The notes: generated by a model from the letters alone, not told the origin. A stretch of DNA of 64,000 bases from Gammaproteobacteria bacterium (GCA_007694905.1 REEU01000153.1:1-64000); one strand, 5' to 3'. Positions 1 to 9,298 are shown, counted from the stretch's first letter. Program-made: numbers and translations.

Positions 1-67
1 GCGCGACGCGCCTTGCCACTGCACCGGCAATCACCCGCAGAGCCGTGGAGGAATTAATCAGCACTTC
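1..67. repeat. Dispersed direct repeat, copy 1
   Basis: About 67 bases that recur with roughly 90 percent identity at 15172-15240, in the same orientation. The shared block runs from GCGCGACGCGCCTTGCCACT to AGCCGTGGAG and ends in an ATCAGCACTTCC-like core. The last part can fold (GAGGAA at 50-55 with TTCCTC at 64-69). The left end is cut by the window edge, so the repeat may be longer. It lies directly after the stop of the transporter gene at 69-1445. The function is unknown. It could be a boundary of a duplicated or inserted block, or a regulatory element. Confidence 0.75.
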
Positions 68-68
68 C

Positions 69-1445
69 TCAGCGTGGGTCACGGTGCGAGGTCGCTCGCT
101 CTTCGCGGACGAACAGCATGCCGATGAAGCCGATGACAAAGAGGATGATCAGGGAGGCGTAGCCCACGCGTTGGCTGGCGAACGCTGCCGTCATGGCGCC
201 GACCATCCACGGCCCGAGGAAGGCCGTCGCAGTCCCTGAAAGGGCATAGAGGCCAAAGAACTGGGTCGTCATCGTCGGCGGGGAGATGCGGGCCATCATC
301 GTCCGTGAAGACGCGAACGCGGAGGTCACGAACATGGCGAAGCCAAGCCCATTACAGAAGTAGAGGAGCTCGGGCAGCGTATTGAAGTAGGGTGCTTGCC
401 AAAGGCGCGTGGCCGTGTCCGCGTCATAGGGAAACACGAACAAAATCTCTTCCGGTGTAATGGACACACCGGTGCACAGCAGCAGGGCTGTACCACCGAC
501 GCTGAGCAAGATGGCGCGCTTGGATCCTAGGCGGTCATCCATGCACCCGCCCACATAGCCGCCGATGGCTGCCGCGGCCGACATGAAGATGCCGAATAGC
601 AGCATGTGTACGGTGCCCCAGCCGAAGATGCCCGCCGCGTAGACGCCGCCGAAGATCAGGATGCCGACCAGGCCGTCGTTGTAGATCATCCGCGCCATCA
701 GGTAGGTGGCGATGTTGCGGTAGTGGGGCAATTCACGAAGCGTGTCGCGGACCTCCTTGAGCCCTTCGCGGGCGGCCGCGCGGATACCCAGTCCCTGGGT
801 GCCGTCCGGTGTGAACAGCAGCAGTGGCAGCGCGAACAGTAGCAGCCACGCTGCGGTCAGTGGGCCGACGATGCGCGCGTCCTCGAATCGCTCCTGGTCG
901 ATGCCGAACCAGGCTTCCGCCGGCACCCAGCTCCACTCAACGGTCCCCGGCAGCGCCAGCAGGAACAGCACGCTCACCATCAGCAGCAGTCCGGCCACAT
1001 TGCCGAGGCTGATCGCAAGGCCGCTGACGAAACCAATACGCGTCGCCGGCGCGACGTGGGGCAACATGGCATTGTGGAACACGGCTCCGAACTCGAAGCA
1101 CATGGCGATGACGATGATGCAGATCAGGGTCGGCAGGACGCCGATGCCGCCTTCGCCGGGCACCGAGAACCACAGTGCGGCCATAGCCGGCACCATGAGC
1201 AGGACGAAGCAAGCGATCCAGGGTTTGCGGCGACCGCTGCGATCGGCGATGGCGCCGGCGAAAGGAGCCAGGATTGCGATCATGAGACCGGCGTACTTGT
1301 TCGCATCGCCGAGCAGGGCCTGACCGCGCACCGGATCGCCCACCACCTGCGTCGAGAAGTAGGGTGCGAAGACGTAGATCGTCACCAGGATGACGTAGGG
1401 GTTGCGGGCCCACTCGAAGACGGCCCAGGAGCTCCAACCAAGCAT
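69..1445 (-). CDS. MFS transporter, UMF1/Atg22-like
   Basis: Predicted 458-residue inner-membrane carrier with about 12 hydrophobic segments. The start GWSSWAVFEWARNPYV resembles the GWALYDWANSAYA opening of UMF1/Atg22-like MFS proteins, and the first cytoplasmic loop carries DRSGRRKPW. A second MFS-type loop, DDRLGSKR, lies near the middle. The frame stays open upstream to 1781, but that extension is rich in Ser, Arg and Pro without hydrophobic character. The ATG at 1445 is therefore preferred; GTG at 1469 is an alternative. The substrate is unknown. The gene diverges from the oxidoreductase at 1804. Confidence 0.8.
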   Translation of the reverse strand: MLGWSSWAVFEWARNPYVILVTIYVFAPYFSTQVVGDPVRGQALLGDANKYAGLMIAILAPFAGAIADRSGRRKPWIACFVLLMVPAMAALWFSVPGEGGIGVLPTLICIIVIAMCFEFGAVFHNAMLPHVAPATRIGFVSGLAISLGNVAGLLLMVSVLFLLALPGTVEWSWVPAEAWFGIDQERFEDARIVGPLTAAWLLLFALPLLLFTPDGTQGLGIRAAAREGLKEVRDTLRELPHYRNIATYLMARMIYNDGLVGILIFGGVYAAGIFGWGTVHMLLFGIFMSAAAAIGGYVGGCMDDRLGSKRAILLSVGGTALLLCTGVSITPEEILFVFPYDADTATRLWQAPYFNTLPELLYFCNGLGFAMFVTSAFASSRTMMARISPPTMTTQFFGLYALSGTATAFLGPWMVGAMTAAFASQRVGYASLIILFVIGFIGMLFVREERATSHRDPR

Positions 1446-1803
1446 GCTGGCGGCCGGTGCGCCGGTGACCGTAATGCGGTCACTCGATACGAATACGTCG
1501 GGGTCGCCTGCGCCCTGCGGTGAGGCGGAAGAGCTGTCGTTTCTCAAAGGTACTCCGGAGCAGTTCGATGTCTGCCAGCTAGCATCGCGGATCGGGAACC
1601 GGATTGCAGCTGCCGCGGGTCTGCCGCAGATCGCCACGCCCGCGTTGCGGACGTGCGCTCCCACTGGCTTGTCGCAAGCTTCCCGCTGGCGGCTCGAATC
1701 AAGCGACGTCGAGGCTCGCGAGGTTTCGACGCGGACGGGGCTGTGAATATGGCGTTGTGTTGGGCCATCTGCTAGCGTCATGCAAGGTCAAGGGAGGTCG
1801 CAC
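1446..1803. other. Divergent intergenic region
   Basis: 358 bases between the transporter start and the plus-strand oxidoreductase. The minus-strand frame of the transporter remains open through most of it, but the translation looks non-coding. No convincing promoter pair was identified. The only clear signal is a GGGAGG ribosome binding site (about 1792-1797) serving the GTG at 1804. Confidence 0.4.
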
Positions 1804-2664
1804 GTGAAGATCGGTATCTTCGGAATCAACTTCGGTGTCTGCGCCGATCCCGACGCCATCTCGGAAGTGGCGGAGCTCGCCGAGGAGTTGGGGTTCGATT
1901 CGCTGTGGACCGGCGAGCACGTGGTACTTCCGGACCCGCAGGCGCCACCGTCGCCCGCACCACCGCTCACGCCCATGCTGCATCCGTCGACAGCGTTGGC
2001 CTATGTGGCCGCAGTCACCGATGAAATCCTGCTCGGTACAGGGATTACTCTGATCGCCCAGCGTAACCCACTTGTTTTGGCCAAGGAGATGGCCAGTCTC
2101 GATGTCCTCTGTGACGGACGCCTCATCCTCGGCATCGGGGCTGGCTACCTGAAGCAGGAGTTCGACGCGCTCGGCATTCCCTTCGAGGAACGCGGCCGCC
2201 GGACCGACGAGTTCATCGAGGTGCTGCGCGAGATGTGGTCCAGTGATCAGCCCAGTTTCGATGGCGAGTTCATCAGCTTCGACGGCATACAGTCCCGTCC
2301 GCGCCCCGCGCGAGGAGACAGGTTGCCCATCGTGGCGGGTGGCATGAGCATGGCCGCCTACCAGCGTGCGGTCGCGTCCTGCCAGGGTTGGTACGGCTTC
2401 GCCATGGATCTCGAGACCACCTCCGAGTCGCTGGAGGGCATCGAGGCTGCGGAAGAGCGCATCGACCGGCCCAAGTGGCTCGGTGATCTGGAGATCACCG
2501 TCACCCCGCGCGAAACGCCGACCTATGAAGACCTTGAGGCCTATGCATCGCTGGGTGTGGATCGACTCGTGCTGTTGCTGCCTCAGCGCAGCGTCGGTGC
2601 TGTCACCGAGTTCCTCGAGCGCATGGCGGAGGAGCTGATCGATGACGAGGACGACGAGGACTGA
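1804..2664 (+). CDS. LLM-class F420-dependent oxidoreductase
   Basis: 286-residue TIM-barrel flavin/F420 oxidoreductase of the luciferase-like monooxygenase superfamily. Typical elements are the N-terminal strand VKIGIFGINFG, the SLWTGEHVV segment (about residues 34-42), RNPLVLAKEMASLDVLC and GRLILGIGAGYL. The architecture fits the Rv2161c-type probable F420-dependent family. The GTG at 1804 is chosen because GGGAGG lies six bases upstream; an ATG at 1780 would only add an unlikely leader. The C-terminus ends in a run of Asp/Glu. Its position beside the F420 biosynthesis genes supports F420 rather than FMN as cofactor. The substrate is unknown. Confidence 0.85.
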   Translation: MKIGIFGINFGVCADPDAISEVAELAEELGFDSLWTGEHVVLPDPQAPPSPAPPLTPMLHPSTALAYVAAVTDEILLGTGITLIAQRNPLVLAKEMASLDVLCDGRLILGIGAGYLKQEFDALGIPFEERGRRTDEFIEVLREMWSSDQPSFDGEFISFDGIQSRPRPARGDRLPIVAGGMSMAAYQRAVASCQGWYGFAMDLETTSESLEGIEAAEERIDRPKWLGDLEITVTPRETPTYEDLEAYASLGVDRLVLLLPQRSVGAVTEFLERMAEELIDDEDDED

Positions 2665-2993
2665 CAGCGCTCAGTAATGACGGCCATTTCCGGTTGGCCA
2701 TTGACAAGCTGTTGGCACGAGCAGACTATCCGCAACCCTGAATCAGTACCCACGGAAGACGGATCGGTGATTTCCTCCCGCTGGATCAAGCACGGCACCT
2801 GCAGCGCACGCGACGACGCGATGCGCAAGGCGCAGCTGTTCGTCCAGCGCATCCGATCCACGGGGAGGAACGCCGACTGTTGATCGCCCCCATCTGACAG
2901 TCTGAAAGCGTCAAACAAAGAGCCCCGGTGGACATGGTCCATCGGGGCTCTTGCGTTTCAGGGCCGAAAAACAAGCACAACGAGTACGCCGTC
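2665..2993. other. Intergenic region with no supported gene
   Basis: 329 bases between the oxidoreductase and the next MFS gene. A 68-codon open frame (2677-2883) exists, but it has no ribosome binding site or recognisable family and is not called. The region ends in the strong hairpin described separately at 2914-2957. Confidence 0.5.
2914..2957 (+). terminator. Rho-independent terminator-like hairpin
   Basis: GAGCCCCGGTGGAC (2920-2933) pairs with GTCCATCGGGGCTC (2937-2950) around an ATG loop. That is a 14-base stem with one G-U pair, preceded by AAACAAA and followed by TTGCGTTT. The U-tract is short. It lies about 255 bases after the oxidoreductase stop and just upstream of the MFS gene at 2994, so it may separate the two transcripts. 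Confidence 0.65.
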
Positions 2994-4256
2994 ATGTCGA
3001 TCGAAGAAGCAAGGCAATCAGCTGAACGCGGTTCCCGCCTGCGGCGCAATCTGCTGGTCATTCGCCTCATGGCCTTTTTCCAGGTATTCCTGGTCATTGT
3101 TCCTGTGGCGGTGCCCCTGTTCAGTGACCGTGGCCTGACTCTCGCCGAGATCCTTCAGCTCCAGGCCCTGTTCGGGATCACCGTCGTGCTGATGGAGATT
3201 CCGTCGGGCTACATCGCGGACGTGTTCGGTCGCCGGCTCGCGCTGGTGCTCGGCGGGGTATTGGTGGGTGTCGGCCACAGTCTGCTGCTCATCGGCTACG
3301 ACTTCTTCACTCTGGCGATCTTCGAGATTGCACTCGGAGTCGGTCTGAGCCTGATTTCCGGCGCCGACGTGGCTGTGCTGTACGACACTCAGGTGGAGCT
3401 TGGGGATGATGCCCAAGCGCGGCAGAAGGGCCTCGGCAGTCTGTTCCTGCTGCGCTCCGTGTCGGAGGCCACGGCTGGCCTGGCCGCCAGCGTCGTGCTG
3501 CTGTTCGCCACGCTCAATGCGCTGGTGACGCTGCAGGTCGTGGTGGGCTGGTTGCCACTGCTGTTCGCGCTGCTGATCGTGGAGCCGCCGGTGGAGCGGA
3601 TGCGTGCGGGTGCCCATCTGGACAACCTGACGGAGGTGTTGCGTAAGCTGCTCAAAAGCGAGCGGGTCCTGCGACTCACGTTCCTGACCATGGGCATCTG
3701 GAGTCTGACGACCTACTACGCTGTGTGGCTGTTGCAGCAGAGCTGGCTCGACGCCGAAGTCGAACTGGCGGCGTTTGGCCTGCTCTGGGCATTGTTCAGC
3801 GTGGCTGCCGGTGTGGCGGGATGGCAGGCCGCGAACCTGGAGCGTCACCTGGGCGCGGCCTGGTTGCTGACGCTGGTGGCGCTGCTGCCAGTGCTGGGTT
3901 ATCTCGGTCTGGCGCTGGCGCCGGCTGGCTGGGCCCTGGTCATCGGTCTGGTGTTCTTCATCGCGCGAGGCGCAGGGTTCGTGTTGCTGCAGGAGGCGTT
4001 CAATCGTCGGCTCGAGGGACGGTATCGGGCGACCGCGAACTCATTGGTGAGCTTCCTGTTCCGCGGTGCGCTGGTGCTGACCGTCCCAGTGGTCGGAGCC
4101 CTGCTCGAACTGTGGACGTTGCGTGAGGTCTTCGCATTGCTCGCACTGGCTTCGCTGGCCGTTTTCGCGCTGCTGGTCCTGCCGTTGATCGCGGCCGTCC
4201 GCTGTCTGCCGCGCGCGGTGCCGCGGCCGTCAGTCGACGGCGTCGGGACCGGCTGA
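2994..4256 (+). CDS. MFS transporter
   Basis: 420-residue major facilitator with about 12 membrane segments. The hallmark loop MEIPSGYIADVFGRR lies near residues 64-78. The ATG at 2994 is preferred over an upstream in-frame start at 2928, which would lie inside the terminator hairpin. The soluble N-terminus MSIEEARQSAERGSRLRRN fits this start. The stop overlaps the convergent ABC ATPase gene by 27 bases. The substrate is unknown; a drug-efflux-type carrier is possible. Confidence 0.8.
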   Translation: MSIEEARQSAERGSRLRRNLLVIRLMAFFQVFLVIVPVAVPLFSDRGLTLAEILQLQALFGITVVLMEIPSGYIADVFGRRLALVLGGVLVGVGHSLLLIGYDFFTLAIFEIALGVGLSLISGADVAVLYDTQVELGDDAQARQKGLGSLFLLRSVSEATAGLAASVVLLFATLNALVTLQVVVGWLPLLFALLIVEPPVERMRAGAHLDNLTEVLRKLLKSERVLRLTFLTMGIWSLTTYYAVWLLQQSWLDAEVELAAFGLLWALFSVAAGVAGWQAANLERHLGAAWLLTLVALLPVLGYLGLALAPAGWALVIGLVFFIARGAGFVLLQEAFNRRLEGRYRATANSLVSFLFRGALVLTVPVVGALLELWTLREVFALLALASLAVFALLVLPLIAAVRCLPRAVPRPSVDGVGTG

Positions 4257-5018
4257 GGCTTGCGACACCCGGACCCGGACGCCAGGACCGGGTGTTTCCA
4301 GTTCAGTCCGGGCGTTGACTTGCCATCCCCGGGCGAGGATCTCAGGGGTCAGGGCGAGCTCGGGTGGCCCGTCTGCAAGCAGGCGACCGCGGGCGAGAAT
4401 CAGCATACGGTCGGCGTGCCGGCTCGCCAGTTCCAGGTCGTGCATGACCGTGAGAATGCCCCATCCGCGCCCTGCGCGGCTTTGCAGTGCCTGCATGACT
4501 CGCTGGACCCGCGCCAGATCGAGCTGGGTCACCGGCTCATCGAGCAGCAGCCAGGGTTGGATATCCCTGGCTGCTGCGCGTTCTCCCTGCAGCAGCACGC
4601 GGGCCAGTTGCACCAGCCGGCGCTCGCCGCCGGAAAGCTCGGTATACGTGCGGGGGAGCAGTTCCGCAGCCCCGAGCTCAGCCAGCGTGGCCGCGCGTGC
4701 TTCCGTGGCGGTCGTCGGATGTCCCAGCGCCACCACGTCGGCGACCGAAAACGGGTGCAGCAGCGCCGGGTTCTGGCTCAACACGGCACGTCGCCAGGCC
4801 AGCTCGGCGGTGTCGAGATCTCCCGGCACCTTGCCCTGCAGACGTACGCTGCCGCGAGACGGCAAGAGATCACCGGCACAGACTTCGATCAGGCTGCTTT
4901 TGCCGGCGCCGTTCGGTCCGCACAGGCAGATCATGACGCCGGGCTCGAGACTCACCTCGACATCCGCGAGTACGGCGCGGCCTGCGCGTTCGAGCCTGAC
5001 CTGTTCGAGTTCCAGCAC
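4230..5018 (-). CDS. ABC transporter ATPase, FecE/BtuD/HmuV type
   Basis: 262-residue ATP-binding subunit of a type II importer. It has Walker A GPNGAGKSS (about residues 31-39), signature LSGGERR, Walker B WLLLDEP followed by VTQLDLARVQ, and a switch histidine in TVMHDLELA. GTG at 5018 is chosen because GAGCGAGG lies just upstream and the strand LELEQVRLE begins there; longer starts add an unlikely Arg-rich leader. The gene follows its permease after 11 bases. The Fe-siderophore, cobalamin or heme family is inferred from the partner. No substrate-binding protein is seen nearby. Confidence 0.85.
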   Translation of the reverse strand: MLELEQVRLERAGRAVLADVEVSLEPGVMICLCGPNGAGKSSLIEVCAGDLLPSRGSVRLQGKVPGDLDTAELAWRRAVLSQNPALLHPFSVADVVALGHPTTATEARAATLAELGAAELLPRTYTELSGGERRLVQLARVLLQGERAAARDIQPWLLLDEPVTQLDLARVQRVMQALQSRAGRGWGILTVMHDLELASRHADRMLILARGRLLADGPPELALTPEILARGWQVNARTELETPGPGVRVRVSQASAGPDAVD

Positions 5019-5029
5019 GAACGCCTCGC

Positions 5030-6091
5030 TCAGACGGTTCCGCGTCGCACTTCGCGACGCAGAAGCAGCAGAAAGAATGGCGCGCCGAGCAGTGCGGTGA
5101 GCAGGCCGACGGGGATCTCCGCCGGAGCGGCCAGGGTGCGCGCGCAACCGTCGGCCAGCAGCAGGAGCAGGGCGCCGCCCAGTGCAGACTGCAGGAACCG
5201 GCCGCGGTGGCTGGCACCACCGAGCAGGCGCATGAAGTGAGGGACCATGAGGCCAATGAAGCCGATGATGCCGGCGCTGGCCACGGCCAGGGCAGTGAGC
5301 AGACTTGCCAGCAGGATACCTTGGCGCTGCAGGCCTCGGACATCAAGCCCCGCATGACGGGCCTCGGCATCGCCGAGTTGATAGAGGTCAAAGGCGGTGG
5401 CGCGTCGTTCGAGGACAATGGCCGCCATCGGCACGGCCAGCAGCAGCGCAATCAGAGCCGGCCAGCGGATCTCGGTGAGGCTACCGAACAACCAGAACGT
5501 GGTTGCGCGCAGCACTGGATCGTTGGCGAAGGTCAGCAGCAGCCCGACCAGGGCGCCCGCCAGCGTGTTGATGGCAACTCCGGCAAGCAGAATGGCGGCC
5601 AGCTGCAGACGACCCTGGACCGCACCGAGGCGCCACACGAGCAGCGTCGCCAGAAGGGCACCCAGGAACGCGGCACCTGGAACCGAAAGCAGTAGTGATA
5701 GACTCCCCGCGCCACCGATGGCCAGCATGCCGGCCGCGCCAAGTGCGGCACCCCCGGAGACACCAATCAGGGCAGGATCCGCGAGCGGATTGCGCAGCAG
5801 GGCCTGCAGCAATGCGCCCGCTGCGCCTAGGGCTGCGCCAATCAGCAGGGCGGCGACGACGCGGGGCAGACGCAGTTCGAAAAGGATCACGCGGGCGACT
5901 TCATCCGTGAACAGGTCGCCGGGCGTGACACGGACCGGCCCGATCCAAAGCGCCGCCAGCGCGGCGAGCGCGGTCGCTGCCGCCAGGATGCGTACGAGGC
6001 GATGCGGCGCACGCTGTTCCGTTTCCGCGTGCACGCCTCGAGTGATCGGATCAGAGATGCATGACGTCGACGAATTCCTGCTCTGTTTCAC
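5030..6091 (-). CDS. FecCD/BtuC-family ABC permease
   Basis: 353-residue inner-membrane permease with about ten hydrophobic helices. FecCD-family signatures include LRLPRVVAALLIGAALGAAG (near residues 75-94), QALLRNPLADPALIGVSGGA and GFIGLMVPH. Family substrates are iron-siderophores, heme or cobalamin; the specific one cannot be told. The first usable start is GTG at 6091, which overlaps the 3' end of cofGH by 41 bases. A GTG at 6034 is the alternative and would remove the overlap. Co-direction with cofC-cofGH suggests co-transcription with the F420 genes. Confidence 0.85.
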   Translation of the reverse strand: MKQSRNSSTSCISDPITRGVHAETEQRAPHRLVRILAAATALAALAALWIGPVRVTPGDLFTDEVARVILFELRLPRVVAALLIGAALGAAGALLQALLRNPLADPALIGVSGGAALGAAGMLAIGGAGSLSLLLSVPGAAFLGALLATLLVWRLGAVQGRLQLAAILLAGVAINTLAGALVGLLLTFANDPVLRATTFWLFGSLTEIRWPALIALLLAVPMAAIVLERRATAFDLYQLGDAEARHAGLDVRGLQRQGILLASLLTALAVASAGIIGFIGLMVPHFMRLLGGASHRGRFLQSALGGALLLLLADGCARTLAAPAEIPVGLLTALLGAPFFLLLLRREVRRGTV

Positions 6092-8597
6092 CCGGCTGAT
6101 AGCCGGTGTAGGGCAGGCTGTCCGTCAGATTCAAGCCGGGTCGCAGCAGGGTTACCCGACGGTGTTTCGTACTGCGGTCGTAGCGCCGGGCAGGTGTGTT
6201 CACCACCGGGATCAGGGTGCCGGCGCGCAGCCCCACCTCGGCGCGGTCCGCTGCAACGTCGCCGTAGGCGGTGGAACGCTGCCTGGGCGATCGGCCCAGG
6301 GTTTCGATCATGGCCCGCATCTGCTGTGGTGACGTCTCCTGGCCATGGGCGGCGCCGGCGGCGCGGGTGATCGTTTCGTTCATCAACGTGCCGCCAAGGT
6401 CATTGCAGCCGGCATTGAGGCATGCGCCTACGCCCAGGTGGCCCATCTTCACCCAGGACGCCTGAATGTTGGTGATCAGCGGATGCAGCGTGAGGCGGGC
6501 GACAGCGTGCATCAATACAGCTTCGCGAAACGTCGGCCCTTTGCGCGCACGACCCTTGAGGTAGAGCGGTGCCTCCATGTGGACGAAAGGCAGCGGTACC
6601 AGCTCGGTGAAGCCGCCTGTCCTGGCCTGCAGATCGCGGATGCGGAGCAGATGGCGCGCCCAGTGCTCGGGCCGATCCACGTGCCCGTACATGATCGTCG
6701 CGGTGGTGTTGATGCCCGCTGTATGGGCTGTCTCCATCACCTCGAGCCACTGTGCGGTGTTGATCTTGTCGGGACAGATGATGGCCCGCACCTCGTCATC
6801 GAGAATCTCTGCCGCGGTACCCGGCAGTGTTCCGAGGCCAGCAGCCTTCAGACGCTCGAGATAGGTGGTCAGATCGAGCCCGAGCGTGGCAGCGCCCTGC
6901 CAGATTTCCAGGGGCGTGAATGCATGCACGTGAATGTCAGGGCAGGCCTCTTTCACCGCTGCGACGATCGCAAGGTAGGTTTCGCCGGTGTACTCCGGAT
7001 GGATGCCGCCCTGCATGCACACTTCGGTGGCGCCGCGATCCCAGGCTTCGCTGACGCGTCGCTGGATTTCCGCCAGATCGAGGTCATAGGGGCGGCCGCG
7101 CAGGTTTTCCGACAGTTTGCCCTTGGAGAACGCGCAGAACTGGCATTTGAAGTAGCAGACGTTGGTGTAGTTGATGTTGCGATTGACGCAGAAGCTGACG
7201 ATATCGCCCTTCTCGCGGCGACGTAGCTGGTCGGCGGCGTAACAGACCGCAGTAAAGGCTTCGCCGCGGGCGGCAAAGAGCTGCACGATCTCGTCTTCAT
7301 CGAGGCGCTCGCCGGCCGTGGCGCGATCAAGTATGCGCCGCAGTGCAGGCGTGACCCAGCGCGGATCCGCCTCCCGCCCGATCCTGGCCAGATCCGCCGC
7401 CGGCGGGTCGACGTCGGCTCCGGGCGTCCAGTCGTCCGTGCGTGGCAGGCCCTCGGCATCGATCTGCCGCAGGACTGCGGTCTGCATATCCGCGTCGAGC
7501 CAGGTTGAGACATGCTGGGCGTAGCGGGGATAAATGGTGAGTCGCTCGTGCAGCAGCTTGCCGGCACCTGCGGTCTCTCGAGCCAGCTGTTCGAGATGGG
7601 GCCAGGGTGCTTCCGGATTGACGTAATCCGGAGTCACGGGCGAGACGCCGCCCCAGTCGTTGATCCCTGCGTCCACCAGCCGTGGCAGAACGCCGGGGCT
7701 GAGGTTGGGCGGTGCCTGGAGACTCATGTCCGGGCCGAAGACGATGCGAGCCATGGCCAGCGTCCAGAGCATCTCCTCGAGGTCAGGTTCCGGCGCGCTG
7801 GCCATGCGCGTGCCCGGCTTGGCACGGAAATTCTGGATGATCACTTCCTGGATGTGGCCGTGGCGGTCGTGGCTGTCGCGTATGGCGAGCAGCGATTCGA
7901 TGCGCTCCGCCCGGGTCTCCCCGATGCCGATGAGGATGCCGGTGGTGAAGGGCACCCGCGCCCGGCCGGCCTGCTCGAGGGTCTCTAGCCGGACGGCTGG
8001 AATCTTGTCCGGCGAACCATGGTGAGGCATGCCTTTCTCGGTGAGACGCTCCGCGGCGGACTCGAGCATGATGCCCATGGAGGCGGACACCTTGCGCAGG
8101 CGGGCGAATTCCTCCGGCGAGAGGTTGCCGGGATTGAGATGCGGCAGCAGTCCGGTCTCCTCGAACACGGCGCGTGCGGCAGCCTCCAGATAATCCACGG
8201 TGCTGGCATGGCCCATTGCGGCCAGGGCCTCGCGCGCGGCGCGGTAGCGGAGTTCCGGTTTCTCGCCCAGCGTGAACAGGGCTTCTCGGCAGCCCGCGGC
8301 TGCGCCGCTGCGGGCGATCTCCACCACTTTGTCGATAGGCAGATAAACCTGCTCGAGATTGCGCGGCGTGGTGGCGAAAGTGCAGTAGTGGCACACGTCC
8401 CGGCAGAGCTGGGTCAGCGGAATGAAGACCTTGCGGGAGTAGGTCATCACGCTGCCGAAACCTGCGTCGCGGAGTGGACGCGCGACCGCCATGAGGCCGG
8501 GCAGATCGTCTTCTGCCGCGAGCATCATCGCTTCGTTCGCCGACGGGCGATCTCCGAGGATCACCCGTGCCGTAATGGCTGCGCTCTCTGCTTTCAT
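6051..8597 (-). CDS. cofGH: FO synthase, fused CofG-CofH radical SAM enzyme
   Basis: 848-residue two-domain radical SAM enzyme that makes the deazaflavin chromophore FO from tyrosine and a flavin-pathway pyrimidine. The N-terminal CofG-like half has C65-x3-C69-x2-C72 (LCRDVCHYC). The C-terminal CofH-like half has C481-x3-C485-x2-C488 (CYFKCQFC). The length matches fused FbiC-type proteins of actinobacteria rather than separate archaeal CofG and CofH. The ATG at 8597 has GGGGGAAG just upstream and overlaps the cofC stop by four bases (ATGA), indicating translational coupling. Both iron-sulfur motifs are intact, so the enzyme should be active. Confidence 0.95.
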   Translation of the reverse strand: MKAESAAITARVILGDRPSANEAMMLAAEDDLPGLMAVARPLRDAGFGSVMTYSRKVFIPLTQLCRDVCHYCTFATTPRNLEQVYLPIDKVVEIARSGAAAGCREALFTLGEKPELRYRAAREALAAMGHASTVDYLEAAARAVFEETGLLPHLNPGNLSPEEFARLRKVSASMGIMLESAAERLTEKGMPHHGSPDKIPAVRLETLEQAGRARVPFTTGILIGIGETRAERIESLLAIRDSHDRHGHIQEVIIQNFRAKPGTRMASAPEPDLEEMLWTLAMARIVFGPDMSLQAPPNLSPGVLPRLVDAGINDWGGVSPVTPDYVNPEAPWPHLEQLARETAGAGKLLHERLTIYPRYAQHVSTWLDADMQTAVLRQIDAEGLPRTDDWTPGADVDPPAADLARIGREADPRWVTPALRRILDRATAGERLDEDEIVQLFAARGEAFTAVCYAADQLRRREKGDIVSFCVNRNINYTNVCYFKCQFCAFSKGKLSENLRGRPYDLDLAEIQRRVSEAWDRGATEVCMQGGIHPEYTGETYLAIVAAVKEACPDIHVHAFTPLEIWQGAATLGLDLTTYLERLKAAGLGTLPGTAAEILDDEVRAIICPDKINTAQWLEVMETAHTAGINTTATIMYGHVDRPEHWARHLLRIRDLQARTGGFTELVPLPFVHMEAPLYLKGRARKGPTFREAVLMHAVARLTLHPLITNIQASWVKMGHLGVGACLNAGCNDLGGTLMNETITRAAGAAHGQETSPQQMRAMIETLGRSPRQRSTAYGDVAADRAEVGLRAGTLIPVVNTPARRYDRSTKHRRVTLLRPGLNLTDSLPYTGYQPGETEQEFVDVMHL

Positions 8598-9298
8598 GCA
8601 CTTCCCCCTAGTTTCCGGGGCAACTGTTCCGCTGCAGGGTTCACAGCGGTCTCCAGCGCCAGTCGCGATGCTATACCGGAGCTGCGCAGGAACGCTACCG
8701 ACCGTCCCGCGTGCTCTGCAGCCAGCAGAACCCGCAGGTCGTCGGGGGAATCGACGTCCAACGCCAGACTTGGAATGGCGAGCTTGAGCGGCTCGATGCC
8801 GCGTTCGCAGGCGGCCGTCATGTGTGCTGAGCAGCTGTTCGAACCGAAACGGAATTCGATGATTTCAGGCGGCGAACATGCGAGGCAGTTGCTGCCGTCC
8901 TCGAGCGCGTCAGGCACGATGGTCACAGCGGGCGCTGTCCCATGAGCGCTGATCACCTCGGCGAAAGCGGAAGCACTGGCCAGCGGCAGGTCCCCGTGCA
9001 CCACCAGCACTCCCTTCGCGCCAGCCCTGGCTGCGGCAGCGGCGCCCAACGCGACGGCCGAGTTGAGGCCGCCGCGTTCGTCTGCGAGTACAACGGCACC
9101 GACGGCTTGCGCGAGTGCGGCAACAGCAGGATCCGCGGACACCACGAGAATGCGCTCAATGCCGGGCGTGGCGGCCAGGCTAGTGAGTACGTCTGTTGCC
9201 ATGGCACGCATGAGGGCCTGGCGTTGCTCAGGTTCGAGCACGGGCGCGAGCCGCGCCTTGGCGAGTTCGAAGTGTTTGATGGGGACGATGGCCCACAC
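8594..9298 (-). CDS. cofC: 2-phospho-L-lactate (or related) guanylyltransferase
   Basis: 234-residue CofC/FbiD nucleotidyltransferase that activates the small acid joined to FO in F420 synthesis. The N-terminus WAIVPIKHFELAKARL is the diagnostic nucleotide-binding opening of the family. VVHGDLPLAS (near residues 100-109) carries the metal-binding Asp. The start is GTG at 9298. Members differ in using 2-phospholactate, phosphoenolpyruvate or 3-phosphoglycerate, and the sequence alone does not settle this. Directly upstream lies a broken cofD remnant, while a second 5' stub of this gene sits beside intact cofD at 11096-11148. Confidence 0.92.
   Translation of the reverse strand: MWAIVPIKHFELAKARLAPVLEPEQRQALMRAMATDVLTSLAATPGIERILVVSADPAVAALAQAVGAVVLADERGGLNSAVALGAAAAARAGAKGVLVVHGDLPLASASAFAEVISAHGTAPAVTIVPDALEDGSNCLACSPPEIIEFRFGSNSCSAHMTAACERGIEPLKLAIPSLALDVDSPDDLRVLLAAEHAGRSVAFLRSSGIASRLALETAVNPAAEQLPRKLGGSA

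Noticed and set aside
45-239. Short plus-strand frame over the repeat and transporter end
   Set aside because: It is antisense to a well-supported transporter, has no binding site and reads as low-complexity charged sequence.
1446-1781. 112-codon N-terminal extension of the first transporter
   Set aside because: Composition is Ser/Arg/Pro-rich and unlike any UMF1 N-terminus; the membrane pattern begins only at the ATG at 1445.
2677-2883. 68-codon frame in the gap after the first oxidoreductase
   Set aside because: No ribosome binding site, no recognisable family and no terminator or neighbour to support it.
3018-3848. 276-codon minus-strand frame under the second MFS gene
   Set aside because: A shadow of a strongly coding membrane protein; the translation is Gln/His-rich as expected for antisense of a hydrophobic protein.
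5030-9298. Cobalamin riboswitch expected for a BtuC-like importer
   Set aside because: The permease lies directly behind cofGH with no leader of sufficient length, and no B12-box-like sequence was seen.
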